53,810 nt of DNA from Rhodocyclales bacterium RIFCSPLOWO2_02_FULL_63_24 (GCA_001828935.1 MHZX01000024.1:1-53810); one strand, 5' to 3'; shown: positions 43,083-53,789, counted from the first letter of the stretch. Notes: generated by a model not told the origin, from the letters alone. Translations and numbers: made by a program.

Positions 43083-43961
43083 TCAGATCTGCTGAATCCC
43101 GGCCACGTTCCAGCCGCGACTGCCGTCGGTCGGCTTGACCAGATGCCAGATCTCGCTGAAGGCCTCCGGCGCGGCATGGGCTTCTTCGCGCAGTTGGCCG
43201 GAGAAATGCACGCTGGCGATGTGCCGGCTTTCCTCGGTGACGACTTCAAGCAGTTCCGCGTTCAGTTGCATGACGTCGGTTTCCTGGGGGCGGCTGCCAC
43301 GTTCCTGGTACTGCATCTTGATTTCGGCGAACATCTCGGGTGAGGTGAATTCGCGGACGTCGTCCATGTCGCCGCGGTCGTTGGCCGCCTGCAGGCGCAC
43401 GAAGTTGAGTTTGGCCTGGCGCAGGAAGCCTTCCACGTCGAAATCGGCGGGGATATTGCGGGCCGCCGTGGCGCCAGCGCCCTGCGTCCCTCCGGGAACT
43501 CCCGATGCTTCGAACTGCGCGGGTGCCGGATTGAAGTTCGGCGTTGCCTGATGGCCGGCGCCGGCATACTGCATGCCGGTTTCGGGTGCGCGCTTCCTCA
43601 TCAGCAGGCGCACGACAAACACGGCGGCCATGACCAAGGCGAGGATCAGCAGCATGTTGGCCATGCCTTCGCCGAGTCCGAAATGCGAGAGCAGGGCGGC
43701 GATGCCAAGACCGGCAGCGAGGCCGGCCAAGGGGCCGAGGAAGCGGCTCATGCCGGCCGGTTTGGCGGCTGCAGCAGGTGCGGCAGCCGCAGCCGGGGCA
43801 GCGGCGGGTTTGCCGGCTGTTGTCGGTGCCGAAGGTGCGGGCGTTGCCTGGCGCTTCATGCCGAAGGATTTGCCGCCACCCAGGCGAGCAGCTTCGGCAT
43901 CAGGAACCATCAAACCCAGTCCAACCACGGCCGCAAACGCGGCAATCACGAGTCGCTTCAT
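43083..43961 (-). CDS. Tim44-like domain protein, membrane anchored
   Basis: This 292-residue protein has a signal-like N terminus, an Ala/Pro-rich stretch (about 38-68), two hydrophobic segments (about 72-95 and 98-118) and a C-terminal Tim44-like domain (about 165-292) containing ADFDVEGFLRQAKLNFVRLQ and ending RGWNVAGIQQI. Bacterial Tim44-like proteins are membrane-associated and their role is unclear. AAGGAG precedes ATG 43961. It lies between ubiJ and ubiE, as commonly seen in betaproteobacteria. Confidence 0.9.
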   Translation of the reverse strand: MKRLVIAAFAAVVGLGLMVPDAEAARLGGGKSFGMKRQATPAPSAPTTAGKPAAAPAAAAAPAAAAKPAGMSRFLGPLAGLAAGLGIAALLSHFGLGEGMANMLLILALVMAAVFVVRLLMRKRAPETGMQYAGAGHQATPNFNPAPAQFEASGVPGGTQGAGATAARNIPADFDVEGFLRQAKLNFVRLQAANDRGDMDDVREFTSPEMFAEIKMQYQERGSRPQETDVMQLNAELLEVVTEESRHIASVHFSGQLREEAHAAPEAFSEIWHLVKPTDGSRGWNVAGIQQI

Positions 43962-43977
43962 TGTCTCTTACTCCTTG

Positions 43978-44721
43978 TTAGAACTTGTAACCACGATGCA
44001 GCGCGACGACGCCGGCTGTCAGATTGAATACTTCGATCCGCTCCAGACCGGCTTGTTCCATCATGGTCTTGAGCGCCGCCTGATCCGGATGCATGCGGAT
44101 CGATTCGGCGAGATAACGGTAGGACTCGGCATCGCCCGCGATCTTCTCGCCCAGCCAGGGGAGCAGCTTGAACGAGTAGGCATCGTAGACCTTTTCCAGC
44201 GGTTTCCACACTTTCGAGAATTCGAGCACCAGCAGGCGTCCGCCCGGCCGCAGCACGCGGCGCATTTCGGCCAGTGCCCGGTCCTTGTGGGTCATGTTGC
44301 GCAGGCCGAAGGCTACCGTGACGATGTCGAAGTGATTGTCCGGAAAGGGCAGCTTTTCCGCGTCGCACTGCGCCACCGGCGCCAGCACGCCCTCGTCGAG
44401 CAAGCGATCGCGGCCGACGCCGAGCATGGCGTTGTTGATGTCGGTGAGCCAGACCTGGCCGCCGGTCTGGCCGAAGGCACCGACGCGGCGGGCAAAGGCC
44501 GAGGAAAGGTCGGCAGTACCGCCGGCGACGTCGAGCACACGTTCGCCCGGTCGCGGCGCGGCGATCTCGATGGCGAACTTCTTCCACAGGCGATGCAAAC
44601 CTCCCGACATGAGATCGTTCATCACGTCGTATTTCTGCGCCACCGACGAGAAAACGCCGGCTACCCGTTGCGCCTTTTCGCTTTCGTCGACAGTTTCGAA
44701 GCCGAAATGGGTTTCCGCCAT
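43978..44721 (-). CDS. ubiE: Ubiquinone/menaquinone C-methyltransferase UbiE
   Basis: This 247-residue SAM-dependent methyltransferase C-methylates the demethylated quinone ring precursor. The SAM motif is [12 protein letters not shown]. The family signature [17 protein letters not shown] is at about residues 30-47, and [29 protein letters not shown] follows. It starts at ATG 44721, one base after the DUF971 gene, so the two form an operon, probably with the Tim44-like gene and ubiJ. Confidence 0.97.
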   Translation of the reverse strand: MAETHFGFETVDESEKAQRVAGVFSSVAQKYDVMNDLMSGGLHRLWKKFAIEIAAPRPGERVLDVAGGTADLSSAFARRVGAFGQTGGQVWLTDINNAMLGVGRDRLLDEGVLAPVAQCDAEKLPFPDNHFDIVTVAFGLRNMTHKDRALAEMRRVLRPGGRLLVLEFSKVWKPLEKVYDAYSFKLLPWLGEKIAGDAESYRYLAESIRMHPDQAALKTMMEQAGLERIEVFNLTAGVVALHRGYKF

Positions 44722-44722
44722 A

Positions 44723-45145
44723 TCAGTGTTTGCCGCAGCCGCCAGCGGCCTTGGGTGGCAAGGTAGTCGAATCTATATCGCGGCTGGCCCCGGCTTTTTC
44801 AAGCCGCGCCAGGTAGTCGGCCCACAGCGCTTCCTGATTGGCGCCCAGGTGGTAGAGCAGGTCCCAGGAGTAGATGCCGCTGTTGTGGCCGTCGGAGAAG
44901 GTCGGTTGCACCGCATAATTGCCGACCGCGTCGAGGGCAGTGATTTCGACATTGCGTTTGCCGGTTTGCAGGGTCTCCTGCCCCGGGCCGTGGCCGCGCA
45001 CTTCGGCGGAAGGACTCCAGACGCGCAGGAATTCGGCGGGCAACTGATAGTGGCTGCCGTCGTCGAACTTGAGCTCGAGCAGGCGGGATTTCTTGTGCAG
45101 GGTGATCTCGGTGGGAATCGGGGTGTTGCGGTCGAGACCGGACAT
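44723..45145 (-). CDS. DUF971 family protein
   Basis: This 140-residue protein has the gamma-butyrobetaine hydroxylase-like N-terminal (DUF971) domain: [40 protein letters not shown], followed by [18 protein letters not shown]. It ends in a cysteine/histidine tail, GGCGKH. Relatives are linked to iron-sulfur assembly, but no role is proven here. ATG 45145 is chosen because AGGAG lies 8 bases upstream; a longer frame to 45184 lacks one. It precedes ubiE directly. Confidence 0.9.
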   Translation of the reverse strand: MSGLDRNTPIPTEITLHKKSRLLELKFDDGSHYQLPAEFLRVWSPSAEVRGHGPGQETLQTGKRNVEITALDAVGNYAVQPTFSDGHNSGIYSWDLLYHLGANQEALWADYLARLEKAGASRDIDSTTLPPKAAGGCGKH

Positions 45146-45261
45146 GGTGACAGCTCCTAGATTAGGCCCGCTATCATAGCGCACGCGGCCGCCTGGATCG
45201 TGTCACGGAACCGTCATCAAGCCGCAATAGACTGCTGCCTGTCACCTAGCCCGAAGAGCCC

Positions 45262-45948
45262 ATGTCCGCAACGATATTGGTAGTTGAAGACGAACCGGCG
45301 ATCCAGTCGCTGATCGAGGTCAATCTGCGCCGCGCCGGCCATGTCGTGCGACTGGCCTCGGATGCCGAAACCGCGCGCCGCCAGGTACAGGAAGAACTTC
45401 CCGATCTGGTGCTGCTCGACTGGATGCTGCCGGGAATGAGCGGCGTCGATTTTGCGCGCTTGTTGCGCAGCGAGACGCGCACCCGGCTGCTGCCGATCAT
45501 CATGCTCACGGCCCGGACCGAGGAACGCGACAAGATCGAGGGTCTCGACCTGGGTGCCGACGATTACGTAACCAAGCCGTTCAGTCCGCGTGAGCTGATG
45601 GCGCGCATCAAGGCGGTTTTGCGCCGGCATGCGCCGCAGGCCACCGAGGATGTGGTCGAGCTCGGCGGCTTGCGGCTGGATCCGGCGACCCATCGCATCA
45701 CGGCAGACGGCGTCGAACTCAACCTCGGCCCCACCGAATTTCGCCTGCTGCATTTTCTGATGACCCATCCGGAACGGGTGCATGGCCGCTCGCAGTTACT
45801 TGATCAGGTCTGGGGCGACCACGTATTCGTCGAAGAACGGACCGTCGATGTGCATATTCGCCGTCTGCGCGCCGCTCTTGAGGCCAGCGGACGCGACGTG
45901 TTGATCCAGACCGTGCGCGGCAGCGGTTACCGGATTTCAGAGGCGTGA
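45262..45948 (+). CDS. phoB: Phosphate-regulon response regulator PhoB
   Basis: This 228-residue OmpR-type response regulator has a receiver domain with phosphoacceptor D53 (LVLLDWMLPG) and conserved K in YVTKPFSPREL. The C-terminal winged helix contains RVHGRSQLLDQVWGDHVFVEERTVDVHIRRLRAAL, closely PhoB-like. It activates phosphate-starvation genes. Its stop overlaps the GTG of the sensor by 4 bases. No pst or phoU genes are in the window. Confidence 0.94.
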   Translation: MSATILVVEDEPAIQSLIEVNLRRAGHVVRLASDAETARRQVQEELPDLVLLDWMLPGMSGVDFARLLRSETRTRLLPIIMLTARTEERDKIEGLDLGADDYVTKPFSPRELMARIKAVLRRHAPQATEDVVELGGLRLDPATHRITADGVELNLGPTEFRLLHFLMTHPERVHGRSQLLDQVWGDHVFVEERTVDVHIRRLRAALEASGRDVLIQTVRGSGYRISEA

Positions 45949-47249
45949 ACGCGGTACTTGCCGAGTTGCTGACCGCCTTGGCTTTGGCGGCTCTGGCAAC
46001 GCTGGCCGGCTGGTTTGCGGGAGGGGAGCGTGGAGCGGAGATGATGGCGCTGGTCGTTGTCGCATTCTTTTTCCTGCGCCAGCTTTGGATGGTGCTGCGC
46101 TTGATCCAGTGGGCGGCCTGCCCGCTGGGCACGCCGACACCGAGCGCCAGCGGCGCCTGGGGCGCCGTCTTCGATGCGCTGCATAAGCGGGGCCGGCTGG
46201 CCAGTGCCGAGCGCGAGCAGGCCACCCAGGAGTTGGATCGTTTCCGCCGCGCCGCGGAGGCCTTGCCGGACGGCGTCATGATTCTCGACGGCCACCGCGC
46301 CATCGAATGGATGAATCTCCACGCCGAAGCCTGTCTCGGCCTCAAGGGCTCGGTCGATACCGGCAGTCGCATCACGCATTTGCTGCGCGAGCCGGAATTT
46401 CTCGAGTACCTCGATAGCCCCGATCATCGTGGCGTGCCGCTGGAACTGCACACCCAGCGCAACCCTGGGCGCAGCCTGCAAATCCAGGCGGCCCCGTTTG
46501 CCGCCGGACGTACGCTGCTGCTGGTGCGCGATGTGACGCAGTTGCAGAAGCTGGCGACCATGCGCCGCGATTTTGTCGCCAATGTTTCGCATGAACTGAA
46601 GACCCCGCTCACCGTCACGCTCGGCTTTGTCGAAACGGCGCTTGAGGCGCTGCAGGATACGCCGCCGCAGGAGATTGCCCATTACCTGCATACCGCCGCC
46701 GAGCAGGCGCGGCGCATGCAGCAATTGATCGACGATCTGCTGACCTTGTCGTCGCTGGAAACCGATTCGCCGCCGCCCCTGGAAGACCCGGTCGACATTG
46801 CCGCCCTGCTGGCCGACATCCGCCAGGAAGTTGAAGCGTTGTCGGCCGGACGACATCGCATCACGCTTGAAAATCAGGGGCCGCGGGGTCTGCTGGGCAG
46901 CGCCCGCGAGTTGCGTTCGGCGTTCGCCAATCTGGCGGTGAATGCGGTGCGCTATACGCCAGACGGTGGCGACATCGTGTTGCGCTGGAGTCTCGAAGGC
47001 ACATCCAGCGGGCGCTTTTCGGTGCGCGACAGCGGTATCGGAATCGCGGCACAGCATCTGCCGCGCCTGACGGAGCGGTTTTACCGGGTCGATCGCGGCC
47101 GGTCGCGCGAAGCGGGCGGCACGGGTCTTGGATTGGCTATCGTCAAGCATGTGCTGGAGCGGCATCAGGCGACGCTTCAGGTCGAAAGCGAACTGGGCCG
47201 AGGCTCCCGGTTCAGCGCGGTGTTTCCACCGCACCGGATTCAGTCGTAA
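45945..47249 (+). CDS. phoR: Phosphate-regulon sensor histidine kinase PhoR
   Basis: This 434-residue membrane kinase pairs with PhoB. Two N-terminal hydrophobic segments without a large periplasmic loop (about residues 5-45) are followed by a PAS domain (about 90-190). The H-box is FVANVSHELKTPLTV, and the ATPase domain shows NAVRYTP, DSGIGI and GGTGLGLAIVKH. GTG 45945 is coupled to phoB. The gene's end overlaps the opposite-strand PilZ-like gene by 10 bases. Confidence 0.94.
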   Translation: MNAVLAELLTALALAALATLAGWFAGGERGAEMMALVVVAFFFLRQLWMVLRLIQWAACPLGTPTPSASGAWGAVFDALHKRGRLASAEREQATQELDRFRRAAEALPDGVMILDGHRAIEWMNLHAEACLGLKGSVDTGSRITHLLREPEFLEYLDSPDHRGVPLELHTQRNPGRSLQIQAAPFAAGRTLLLVRDVTQLQKLATMRRDFVANVSHELKTPLTVTLGFVETALEALQDTPPQEIAHYLHTAAEQARRMQQLIDDLLTLSSLETDSPPPLEDPVDIAALLADIRQEVEALSAGRHRITLENQGPRGLLGSARELRSAFANLAVNAVRYTPDGGDIVLRWSLEGTSSGRFSVRDSGIGIAAQHLPRLTERFYRVDRGRSREAGGTGLGLAIVKHVLERHQATLQVESELGRGSRFSAVFPPHRIQS

Positions 47250-48922
47250 AAATTGCAGCGCTCGAATTCGGCGCCGCGGTCGAGCACCCGGAACAGCTTC
47301 AGTACCTGCAATTTCTGATCGACCATTACTTCAACGCTGCGATCGATGCGAAACGTTCCGGCCGGGACGACCACGCTCGCCGGTTCGCGCAGCGCCGTAA
47401 TTTCGGGCAGCAGAAAGCCCTGCTGGTAACTGCCGCGAGCCCCTCCTGCTTCCACGGTGCGCACCGCCACCGGACGAGGTTCGCCGGGGAACAGCTGGAT
47501 GCCTGCGGCGAGCGAGTCTTCGCCTTCGCGCAGCGCCCAGCGCACATTGCCCAAGGTGAAGCGCTGGCTGTCGCTCGTCTTCACGGCAATCAGGAGGCCG
47601 GCGCCGATCCGCACGCCTTCCTTGAGTGGTCGCGCCAGGCGCAGGCCGGTGGCCGATTCGTCGAGCAGGTGCCAATCGTCCATGACCTCCCAGGTCTCGA
47701 TATGCGACTCGTCCGAGTCACCCGTATTGCCGACACGATGGCTGCGGTCGCCGAAAGTCTCGAATTCCTCGCGCTCGCGGCGCAGCGTCGAATCGTCGCG
47801 GGAGGGCGCGCGGAAGACTTGGCGGCCGGAGAGGTGGTAGTGCACCGCGACGAAGCCGGCAATGAAACTGCAGCCGCCTGTGGCCGCGTGCCGCTCATGG
47901 CGCCGCGGCGCGCCGCCCTTGCACCAGCGCTGGAGGACACGTTGCAGCAGCTGGCCGGCGGCCGGTTGGGTGACGTCGTCGCCGAGTTGCAGTTCGGCGG
48001 GAGCGCGGCCCTGTTCCAGCAGCGCGATGCGGGCCACCAGGCTCTTCCTGAGTTCGGTGGTTTCGAGCCAGCGGCCGCTGCTTGATGGCTGCGGCAAGTA
48101 ACCCGCCGGCCGATCCGATTCGAGGTCGACCCACAGCGGCACGGCGCGGTTGCGGATATCCTCCGGCGGCGCTTTCAGCAGCGCCAACTTGGCACCCCAG
48201 CGCCGCGCCCAGCGCGCAACCCAGGCCAGGTGACGCGCCGGAAGCTCATACGGGTTGGCCGTGCTCAGCAAATTGCATTCGGAATAGGCGGCCAGCGCAC
48301 TGGTGGGCGCATTGCCGTGGCGTACCGGGTCGTTTATGGCACGTGCGGCGATACCCAGGGTTTCCGCGGCGAAAAATATATGGTGCAGCTTTTTCCAATA
48401 AGCAGCGTTCGGCAACTGCTCGCCGCGACAGAGATCGACCTGCCAGTCGGCGAATACCGAGAGCGTGCGTTGCGCCAAGGTCGCTGCGCGGGACGCCTGG
48501 TCGGCGCTTGCGGCGCATAGCGCGCGCAGTTCAAGCAAGGCGGGCGCCGAAAAAACCCCTGCATTTCCTGAACAGAAAGCGTCGAAGCAGCGCAGGTAGC
48601 CGAGCGCCAACATATGCCATACGCTCAGCGTGCTATCCAGCGCGGCCTGCTCGTGCGGCGCAAACGGCAAGGGCTTGCCGGCAAACTTCTTCACCGCATC
48701 GTTCTGTACGTCGCTGACGGGGCCGCGCAGGGCCTCAAGAATGGCAAAGCGATCGGTCGGCGCCAAGGTGAAGCGGTGCAGCAGATTGAGCTGACGCAGG
48801 AACATGGACTGCGCCTGTACCGCGTTCGCCAGCGGCACAGTGACCAGCCAGTCCTGACAGGCAATCGCATTGACGAAGGCGGGACTTTGTTCGGTACCGG
48901 TTTCGGGCAGGTCGAAGTTCAT
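47240..48922 (-). CDS. Large protein with PilZ-like C-terminal domain
   Basis: This 560-residue protein is mostly helical and unassigned over residues 1-430. The C-terminal part (DESATGLRLARPLKEGVRIGAGLLIAVK, then LGNVRWALREGEDSLAAGIQLF) looks like a PilZ-type barrel, the fold that often binds cyclic di-GMP. The classical RxxxR arginines are not clearly present, so binding is doubtful. No signal peptide or membrane helix is seen. It overlaps the HIT gene by 4 bases upstream and phoR by 10 bases at its 3' end. Confidence 0.7.
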   Translation of the reverse strand: MNFDLPETGTEQSPAFVNAIACQDWLVTVPLANAVQAQSMFLRQLNLLHRFTLAPTDRFAILEALRGPVSDVQNDAVKKFAGKPLPFAPHEQAALDSTLSVWHMLALGYLRCFDAFCSGNAGVFSAPALLELRALCAASADQASRAATLAQRTLSVFADWQVDLCRGEQLPNAAYWKKLHHIFFAAETLGIAARAINDPVRHGNAPTSALAAYSECNLLSTANPYELPARHLAWVARWARRWGAKLALLKAPPEDIRNRAVPLWVDLESDRPAGYLPQPSSSGRWLETTELRKSLVARIALLEQGRAPAELQLGDDVTQPAAGQLLQRVLQRWCKGGAPRRHERHAATGGCSFIAGFVAVHYHLSGRQVFRAPSRDDSTLRREREEFETFGDRSHRVGNTGDSDESHIETWEVMDDWHLLDESATGLRLARPLKEGVRIGAGLLIAVKTSDSQRFTLGNVRWALREGEDSLAAGIQLFPGEPRPVAVRTVEAGGARGSYQQGFLLPEITALREPASVVVPAGTFRIDRSVEVMVDQKLQVLKLFRVLDRGAEFERCNFYD

Positions 48923-49362
48923 GGCGTTTCAGTCAGGGTCGAAAGTTCGGCATTCAGGGCGCTTTGCAGGTCGGCATTGGCGGGAACCGGTCGGGCGACT
49001 CCGATGCGTTGCGTCGCCGCCCATATCGGCGATGGATAGTGGCTGTCGTCCTTCCAACGCGGAATCACGTGCCAATGCAGGTGCGGAACGACGTTGCCGA
49101 GGCTGGCGAGATTGATTTTGTCGGGCCGGACAATTCGGCGCACCGCACGCTCGGTGGCAAGCACGATGTTCATCAGGTGCCGCGCGTCGTTTGTGGCGAG
49201 GGAGCTCATTTCCGCGACATGCCCCCGCCAGATGACGCGGCAGAATCCGGGAAAGGCAGCCGCTGCCGCATCCACCACGCGCACCACGCGGCAAAACCCG
49301 TCCTCCCACAGCAAATCACCGCCGGGATCGGCACAGAGTTCGCATTCCGTATTTGTCGCCAC
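48919..49362 (-). CDS. HIT-family nucleotide hydrolase/transferase
   Basis: This 147-residue histidine-triad protein has catalytic motif HLHWHVIPR at about residues 95-103 (H-x-H-x-H). N-terminal cysteines (CELC) may bind zinc. HIT enzymes act on nucleoside phosphoramidates or dinucleotides; the exact substrate is not predictable. It starts at GTG 49362. Its stop overlaps the start of the PilZ-like gene, so the two are coexpressed. Confidence 0.92.
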   Translation of the reverse strand: MATNTECELCADPGGDLLWEDGFCRVVRVVDAAAAAFPGFCRVIWRGHVAEMSSLATNDARHLMNIVLATERAVRRIVRPDKINLASLGNVVPHLHWHVIPRWKDDSHYPSPIWAATQRIGVARPVPANADLQSALNAELSTLTETP

Positions 49363-49395
49363 CAGCTAAGAATAGCGCCAATCGGACAATCTGTG

Positions 49396-50004
49396 CTAGC
49401 GCGACGGCGCGGGCAGACCCATGCGCCATGCCCATTCGCGCGGATGGGAGAGGCCCACGGCCGGGGGCAGGCGCTTGCTTTTTCCTACGCCGCCGGGAAC
49501 GGCGGCCAGCGGCTGGGTGGTGGAGGGTTCCGGCAGGGGCGTGTCGAGCGCGCGCGGGGCGAAGCAGGCCTCCACGCGACCCTGTTCGTCCCGTTGCAGC
49601 CTTGGCCACACGGCATCGGCGCAAAACGAATGGATGCTCATGCAACGGCTGCCGTCTTCGGCGCAGAGGAACAGATCCCACCGCTCGTTGGCCTGGACCA
49701 CCACTTTCGATCCGGCGGGCGGCACATGCTTCGCCCCGGTGAGAAAGTAAAGTCCCTTTTCGGTTTGCACCACCACGTAAGCCACCCGTCGCGTGTCATG
49801 GACATCTACCGGCGTCGCCACCTGTGGTGGCGAAACCAGTATGACCGGACGCAAGCGCTGCCACAGTGCGGTGTTGTGCAGCCGCTGGTTGCCCGCGAAC
49901 TGAAACGCCAGGATGAGCGCGGCCATGCCGCCGAGTATGGCCAGCATCCAGAAGAAAGGCCGCTTGTCGATGGGCCGCGCCGGTTCGAGGTTCGCGCCTG
50001 TCAT
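49396..50004 (-). CDS. Small membrane-anchored protein of unknown function
   Basis: This 202-residue protein has one N-terminal membrane helix (about residues 16-40, [21 protein letters not shown]) and a soluble, probably periplasmic remainder with two cysteines near the middle ([14 protein letters not shown]). The ATG at 50004 overlaps the stop of the FAD/Fe-S oxidoreductase gene by 4 bases, so it is translated with it. I do not recognise a family. An upstream frame reaching 50463 lies inside the oxidoreductase and is rejected. Confidence 0.75.
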   Translation of the reverse strand: MTGANLEPARPIDKRPFFWMLAILGGMAALILAFQFAGNQRLHNTALWQRLRPVILVSPPQVATPVDVHDTRRVAYVVVQTEKGLYFLTGAKHVPPAGSKVVVQANERWDLFLCAEDGSRCMSIHSFCADAVWPRLQRDEQGRVEACFAPRALDTPLPEPSTTQPLAAVPGGVGKSKRLPPAVGLSHPREWAWRMGLPAPSR

Positions 50005-53000
50005 AGCAATACCCGCTCGATGCCGCCATCGTTGGCGGCGCGCACGTAGTCCTGCATCCAGTCCGGACCGAGTATCGCCTTCGCCATTTCGACCACGATA
50101 TAGTCGGCCGTGATATCCGCATCGTTTTCGTAGCGCGACAGTCCCTGCAGGCAGGAGGGGCAGGAAGTGAGGATTTTCACCGCGCCGCCAGCGCCGACTC
50201 CCGCATCGCTGCGCAAGCGCGCGGCGCCCGCCTCGATTTCCTGCTGCTTGCGGAAGCGGATCTGGGTCGAAATGTCGGGCCGAGACACGGCCAGCGTGCC
50301 GGATTCGCCGCAGCAACGATCGTTCAGGTCGACGCGCTGGCCCATCAATGCGTTCGCCACCTTGATCCCCGAGTAATGCTTCATCGGCGTGTGGCAGGGC
50401 TCGTGGTACATGTACTGCGTACCTTTGACGCCGTCGAGCTTGATGCCCTGTTCCATCAGCCATTCATGGATGTCCACCAGCCGGCAGCCGGGGAAGATCT
50501 TGCCGAATTCATACTTCAGCAACTGGTCCATGCAGGTGCCGCAGGACACCACCACGGTCTTGATGTCGAGATAGTTCAAGGTCGTGGCGACGCGGTGGAA
50601 CAAGACGCGGTTGGCCGTCGTGATGGCTTGGCCGCGGTCCTCGTCGCCGGCCGAGGTTTGTGGATAGCCGCAGCACAAATAGCCCGGCGGCAACACCGTG
50701 GTGGCGCCGGCGTGCCAGAGCATGGCCTGGGTGGCGAGGCCGACTTGCGAGAACAGGCGTTCCGAGCCGCAGCCAGGAAAGTAGAACACGGCTTCGGCAT
50801 CATCGCCGGCTCGTTTCGGATCGCGGATCACCGGGATCAGGGTATCGTCCTCGACGTCGAGCAGCGCTCGGGATGTGCGATGGGGCACGTTTTTCGGCAT
50901 CGGCTTGTTGAGGAAGTGGATCACCTGCGCCTTGATCTCCGGACGGCCCAGCGTCGCCGGCGGATGCTTGACGCTGTCCTGGATCAGGCCGAAGGATTTG
51001 CCCAGTGCATGACCCAGGCGCTGGGCCTGGTAGCCGAGCTGGATCATGCCGGCACGCACCAGCTTGATGGTCGCCGGATCGGTGGCGCTGAGGAAGGCCA
51101 TCGCCGCCGCGGTACCCGGATTGAATTTCTTCTTGCCCTGGCGACGCAGGAAATTGCGCATCGCCACCGAGACGTCGCCGAAGTCGATATCCACCGGACA
51201 GGGCGTCACGCACTTGTGGCACACGGTGCAATGGTCGGCGACGTCGGAGAACTCGTCGAAGTGTTGCAGGCTGATGCCGCGTCGGGTCTGTTCCTCGTAA
51301 AGGAAGGCCTCGATCAGCAGCGAAGTACCGAGGATCTTGTTGCGCGGACTGTAGAGCAGGTTGGCGCGCGGCACGTGGGTCGAGCAGACCGGCTTGCACT
51401 TGCCGCAGCGCAGGCAGTTCTTGATCGATTCGGAAATCCTGCCGACCTCCGATTGCTCCATGATCAGAGATTCGGTGCCGAGCAGGCTGAACGAGGGCGT
51501 GTAGGCGTTCGAGAGATCGCCGCCGGCCATCAGCTTGCCGCGATTGAAGCGGCCCTCGGGATCGATCCTGTGCTTGTAGTCGCGGAAGGGGCGGATCTCG
51601 TCCTCGCTGAGGAATTCCAGCTTGGTGATGCCGATCCCGTGTTCGCCGGAAATCACGCCGCCCAGGCTTTTCGCCAGCGCCATGATGCGTTCCACCGCCT
51701 TGTAGGCGGTTTGCAGCATGGCGTAGTGGTCGGAGTTCACCGGGATGTTGGTATGCACGTTGCCGTCGCCGGCATGCATGTGCAAGGCGACGAACACGCG
51801 GCCGCGCAGCACCTCCTGGTGGATGGCCTCGATCCCGGTCAGTACCGGGCGAAAGGCGTTGCCGTCGAAAAGCGTTTCCAGCGGCGCCTTGAGTTCGCTC
51901 TTCCACGACACCCGCAGGCGGTAATCCTGGATTTCCGCGAAGTGCCGATCGAGATTGTCGAGCAGTGCCTGCCATTTCGTGCGCACCGCGGCGATCAGCT
52001 CCAGCGCCTGCTCGCGGCGGTCGCCGAGCAGCAGTTCGGCGTCGAGGTTGGCGTCGCCGGCATGCAGCGGCAGTTCGCCGCGCAGGAAGTCGGCCAGCGC
52101 ATCGGCCAGCTCGACCTTGTTGCTGATCGACAGCTCGATGTTGATCCGTTCGATGCCGTCGCAATAATCGCCCATGCGCGGCAACGGGATGACGACGTCT
52201 TCATTGACCTTGAAGGCATTGGTGTGCTTCGAGATGGCGGCGGTGCGGGCGCGGTCGAGCCAGAACTTCTTGCGCGTCTCGGGCGAGACGGCGATGAAGC
52301 CTTCGGCGCCGCGCGCATTGGCCAGCCGCACCACTTCCGAGGCGGCGGCCATCACCGCCGTATCGTCAGCGCCGACTATGTCGCCGATCAGCACCATCTT
52401 CGGCCGGCCGTGGCGTTTGGCCTTGGTCGCGTAGCCGACGGCGCGCACATAGCGCTCGTCGAGATGTTCCAGGCCGGCCAGCTGCACGCCCGCCGCAAGG
52501 CCCGGGCCGCCCGGCTTGAAGTAATCGGTGATCTCGACGATCGACGGCACGGCGTCCGTCACCCGGCCGAAAAATTCGAGGCAGACCGTGCGCGTCACCG
52601 GCGGCATCTTGTGCAGCACCCACACCGCCGAGGTGATCAGGCCGTCGGTGCCTTCCTTCTGGATGCCGGGTATTCCGGCGAGGAACTTGTCGGTGACATC
52701 CTTGCCGAGGCCTTGTTTGCGAAACAGCCGGCCGGGCACGTCGAGCTGTTCCTCACCGAGCTTCTTCCCTCTGCTCGCGTCGTAGCGCGTGAGCCGAAAG
52801 CTGACCAGTTCCTGTTCGTGGATCTTGCCGAAGTTGTGGTTCAGGCGTTCGACCTCAAGCCAGTTGCCGTCCGGCGTCACCATGCGCCACGAGGCCAGGT
52901 TGTCGAGCGCCGTGCCCCACAGCACGGCCTTCTTGCCACCGGCATTCATGGCAATGTTGCCGCCGATGCAGGACGCGTCGGCCGAGGTCGGATCGCAGGC

Positions 53001-53789
53001 GAACACCAGGTCGGCCTTTTCCGCCGCCTCCATGACGCGCCGCGTGACGAGTCCGGCGCCGGTGCGCACCGTCGCATAGTCCTGGTCGGTGCCGGGCAGG
53101 CGCTTGGTTTCCACGGCGCCCAGATCGATCAGCTTTTCGGTGTTGATCACCACCGAGAGCGCTTCCAGCGGCACGGCGCCGCCGGTGTAGCCGGTGCCGC
53201 CGCCGCGCGGGATGATGGTCAGCCCCAGCTCGATGCAGCTGCGCACCAGGGGTGCCATTTCGTCTTCCGTGTCGGGCGCCAGCACCACGAAGGGATACTC
53301 GACGCGCCAGTCGGTGGCATCGGTCACATGCGAGACGCGGGCCAGTCCGTCGAAGCAGATGTTGTCGCGGCGGGTGTGCCGGGCCAGCGCCTTGAAGGCT
53401 TTCTTGCGCAAGCGGCGGGTTTCCTCGAACCAGCGCTCGAACGCTTCCACGGCGGCGGTCGCCGCGGTCAGCAGGTGCACCACCCGGTCATTGCCGTCGC
53501 GTCGCTTGTCGATTTCGCGCAGGCGGTGACGCAGGGCCTCCACCAGCGCTTCGCGCCGTTCGCGATTGGCCAGCAGGTCGTCTTCAAGATAGGGGTTGCG
53601 CCGCACCACCCAGATATCGCCGAGGACTTCGTAGAGCATGCGTGCCGAACGGCCGGTGACGCGCTCGCTGCGCAGTTCCGTCAGTGTCGCCCAGGCTTCC
53701 GTACCAAGCAGGCGAATGACGATCTCGCGGTCGGAGAACGAGGTGTAGTTATAGGGGATTTCGCGCAGGCGGGCGGTCATGCGGGGCAT
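50001..53789 (-). CDS. FAD/FMN- and Fe-S-containing oxidoreductase (DUF3683 type)
   Basis: This 1262-residue composite enzyme has an N-terminal DUF3683-like helical region (about 1-130), an FAD-binding PCMH domain with [17 protein letters not shown], a lactate/glycolate-oxidase-type C-terminal FAD domain, two 4Fe-4S motifs ([11 protein letters not shown] and [12 protein letters not shown]) and two cysteine-rich CCG domains ([10 protein letters not shown]...CCGYP and HEPCHTPM...CCGESGTL). It resembles D-lactate dehydrogenase (GlcD) fused to a GlcF/GlpC-like electron-transfer unit, so oxidation of a 2-hydroxy acid feeding the quinone pool is likely. ATG 53789 or 53780 may be the start. Confidence 0.92.
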   Translation of the reverse strand: MPRMTARLREIPYNYTSFSDREIVIRLLGTEAWATLTELRSERVTGRSARMLYEVLGDIWVVRRNPYLEDDLLANRERREALVEALRHRLREIDKRRDGNDRVVHLLTAATAAVEAFERWFEETRRLRKKAFKALARHTRRDNICFDGLARVSHVTDATDWRVEYPFVVLAPDTEDEMAPLVRSCIELGLTIIPRGGGTGYTGGAVPLEALSVVINTEKLIDLGAVETKRLPGTDQDYATVRTGAGLVTRRVMEAAEKADLVFACDPTSADASCIGGNIAMNAGGKKAVLWGTALDNLASWRMVTPDGNWLEVERLNHNFGKIHEQELVSFRLTRYDASRGKKLGEEQLDVPGRLFRKQGLGKDVTDKFLAGIPGIQKEGTDGLITSAVWVLHKMPPVTRTVCLEFFGRVTDAVPSIVEITDYFKPGGPGLAAGVQLAGLEHLDERYVRAVGYATKAKRHGRPKMVLIGDIVGADDTAVMAAASEVVRLANARGAEGFIAVSPETRKKFWLDRARTAAISKHTNAFKVNEDVVIPLPRMGDYCDGIERINIELSISNKVELADALADFLRGELPLHAGDANLDAELLLGDRREQALELIAAVRTKWQALLDNLDRHFAEIQDYRLRVSWKSELKAPLETLFDGNAFRPVLTGIEAIHQEVLRGRVFVALHMHAGDGNVHTNIPVNSDHYAMLQTAYKAVERIMALAKSLGGVISGEHGIGITKLEFLSEDEIRPFRDYKHRIDPEGRFNRGKLMAGGDLSNAYTPSFSLLGTESLIMEQSEVGRISESIKNCLRCGKCKPVCSTHVPRANLLYSPRNKILGTSLLIEAFLYEEQTRRGISLQHFDEFSDVADHCTVCHKCVTPCPVDIDFGDVSVAMRNFLRRQGKKKFNPGTAAAMAFLSATDPATIKLVRAGMIQLGYQAQRLGHALGKSFGLIQDSVKHPPATLGRPEIKAQVIHFLNKPMPKNVPHRTSRALLDVEDDTLIPVIRDPKRAGDDAEAVFYFPGCGSERLFSQVGLATQAMLWHAGATTVLPPGYLCCGYPQTSAGDEDRGQAITTANRVLFHRVATTLNYLDIKTVVVSCGTCMDQLLKYEFGKIFPGCRLVDIHEWLMEQGIKLDGVKGTQYMYHEPCHTPMKHYSGIKVANALMGQRVDLNDRCCGESGTLAVSRPDISTQIRFRKQQEIEAGAARLRSDAGVGAGGAVKILTSCPSCLQGLSRYENDADITADYIVVEMAKAILGPDWMQDYVRAANDGGIERVLL

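Noticed and set aside
50800..52164. 454-codon second frame in the oxidoreductase region
   Set aside because: Same strand as the FAD/Fe-S gene but a different frame, with an Arg/Gly-rich product and no motifs.
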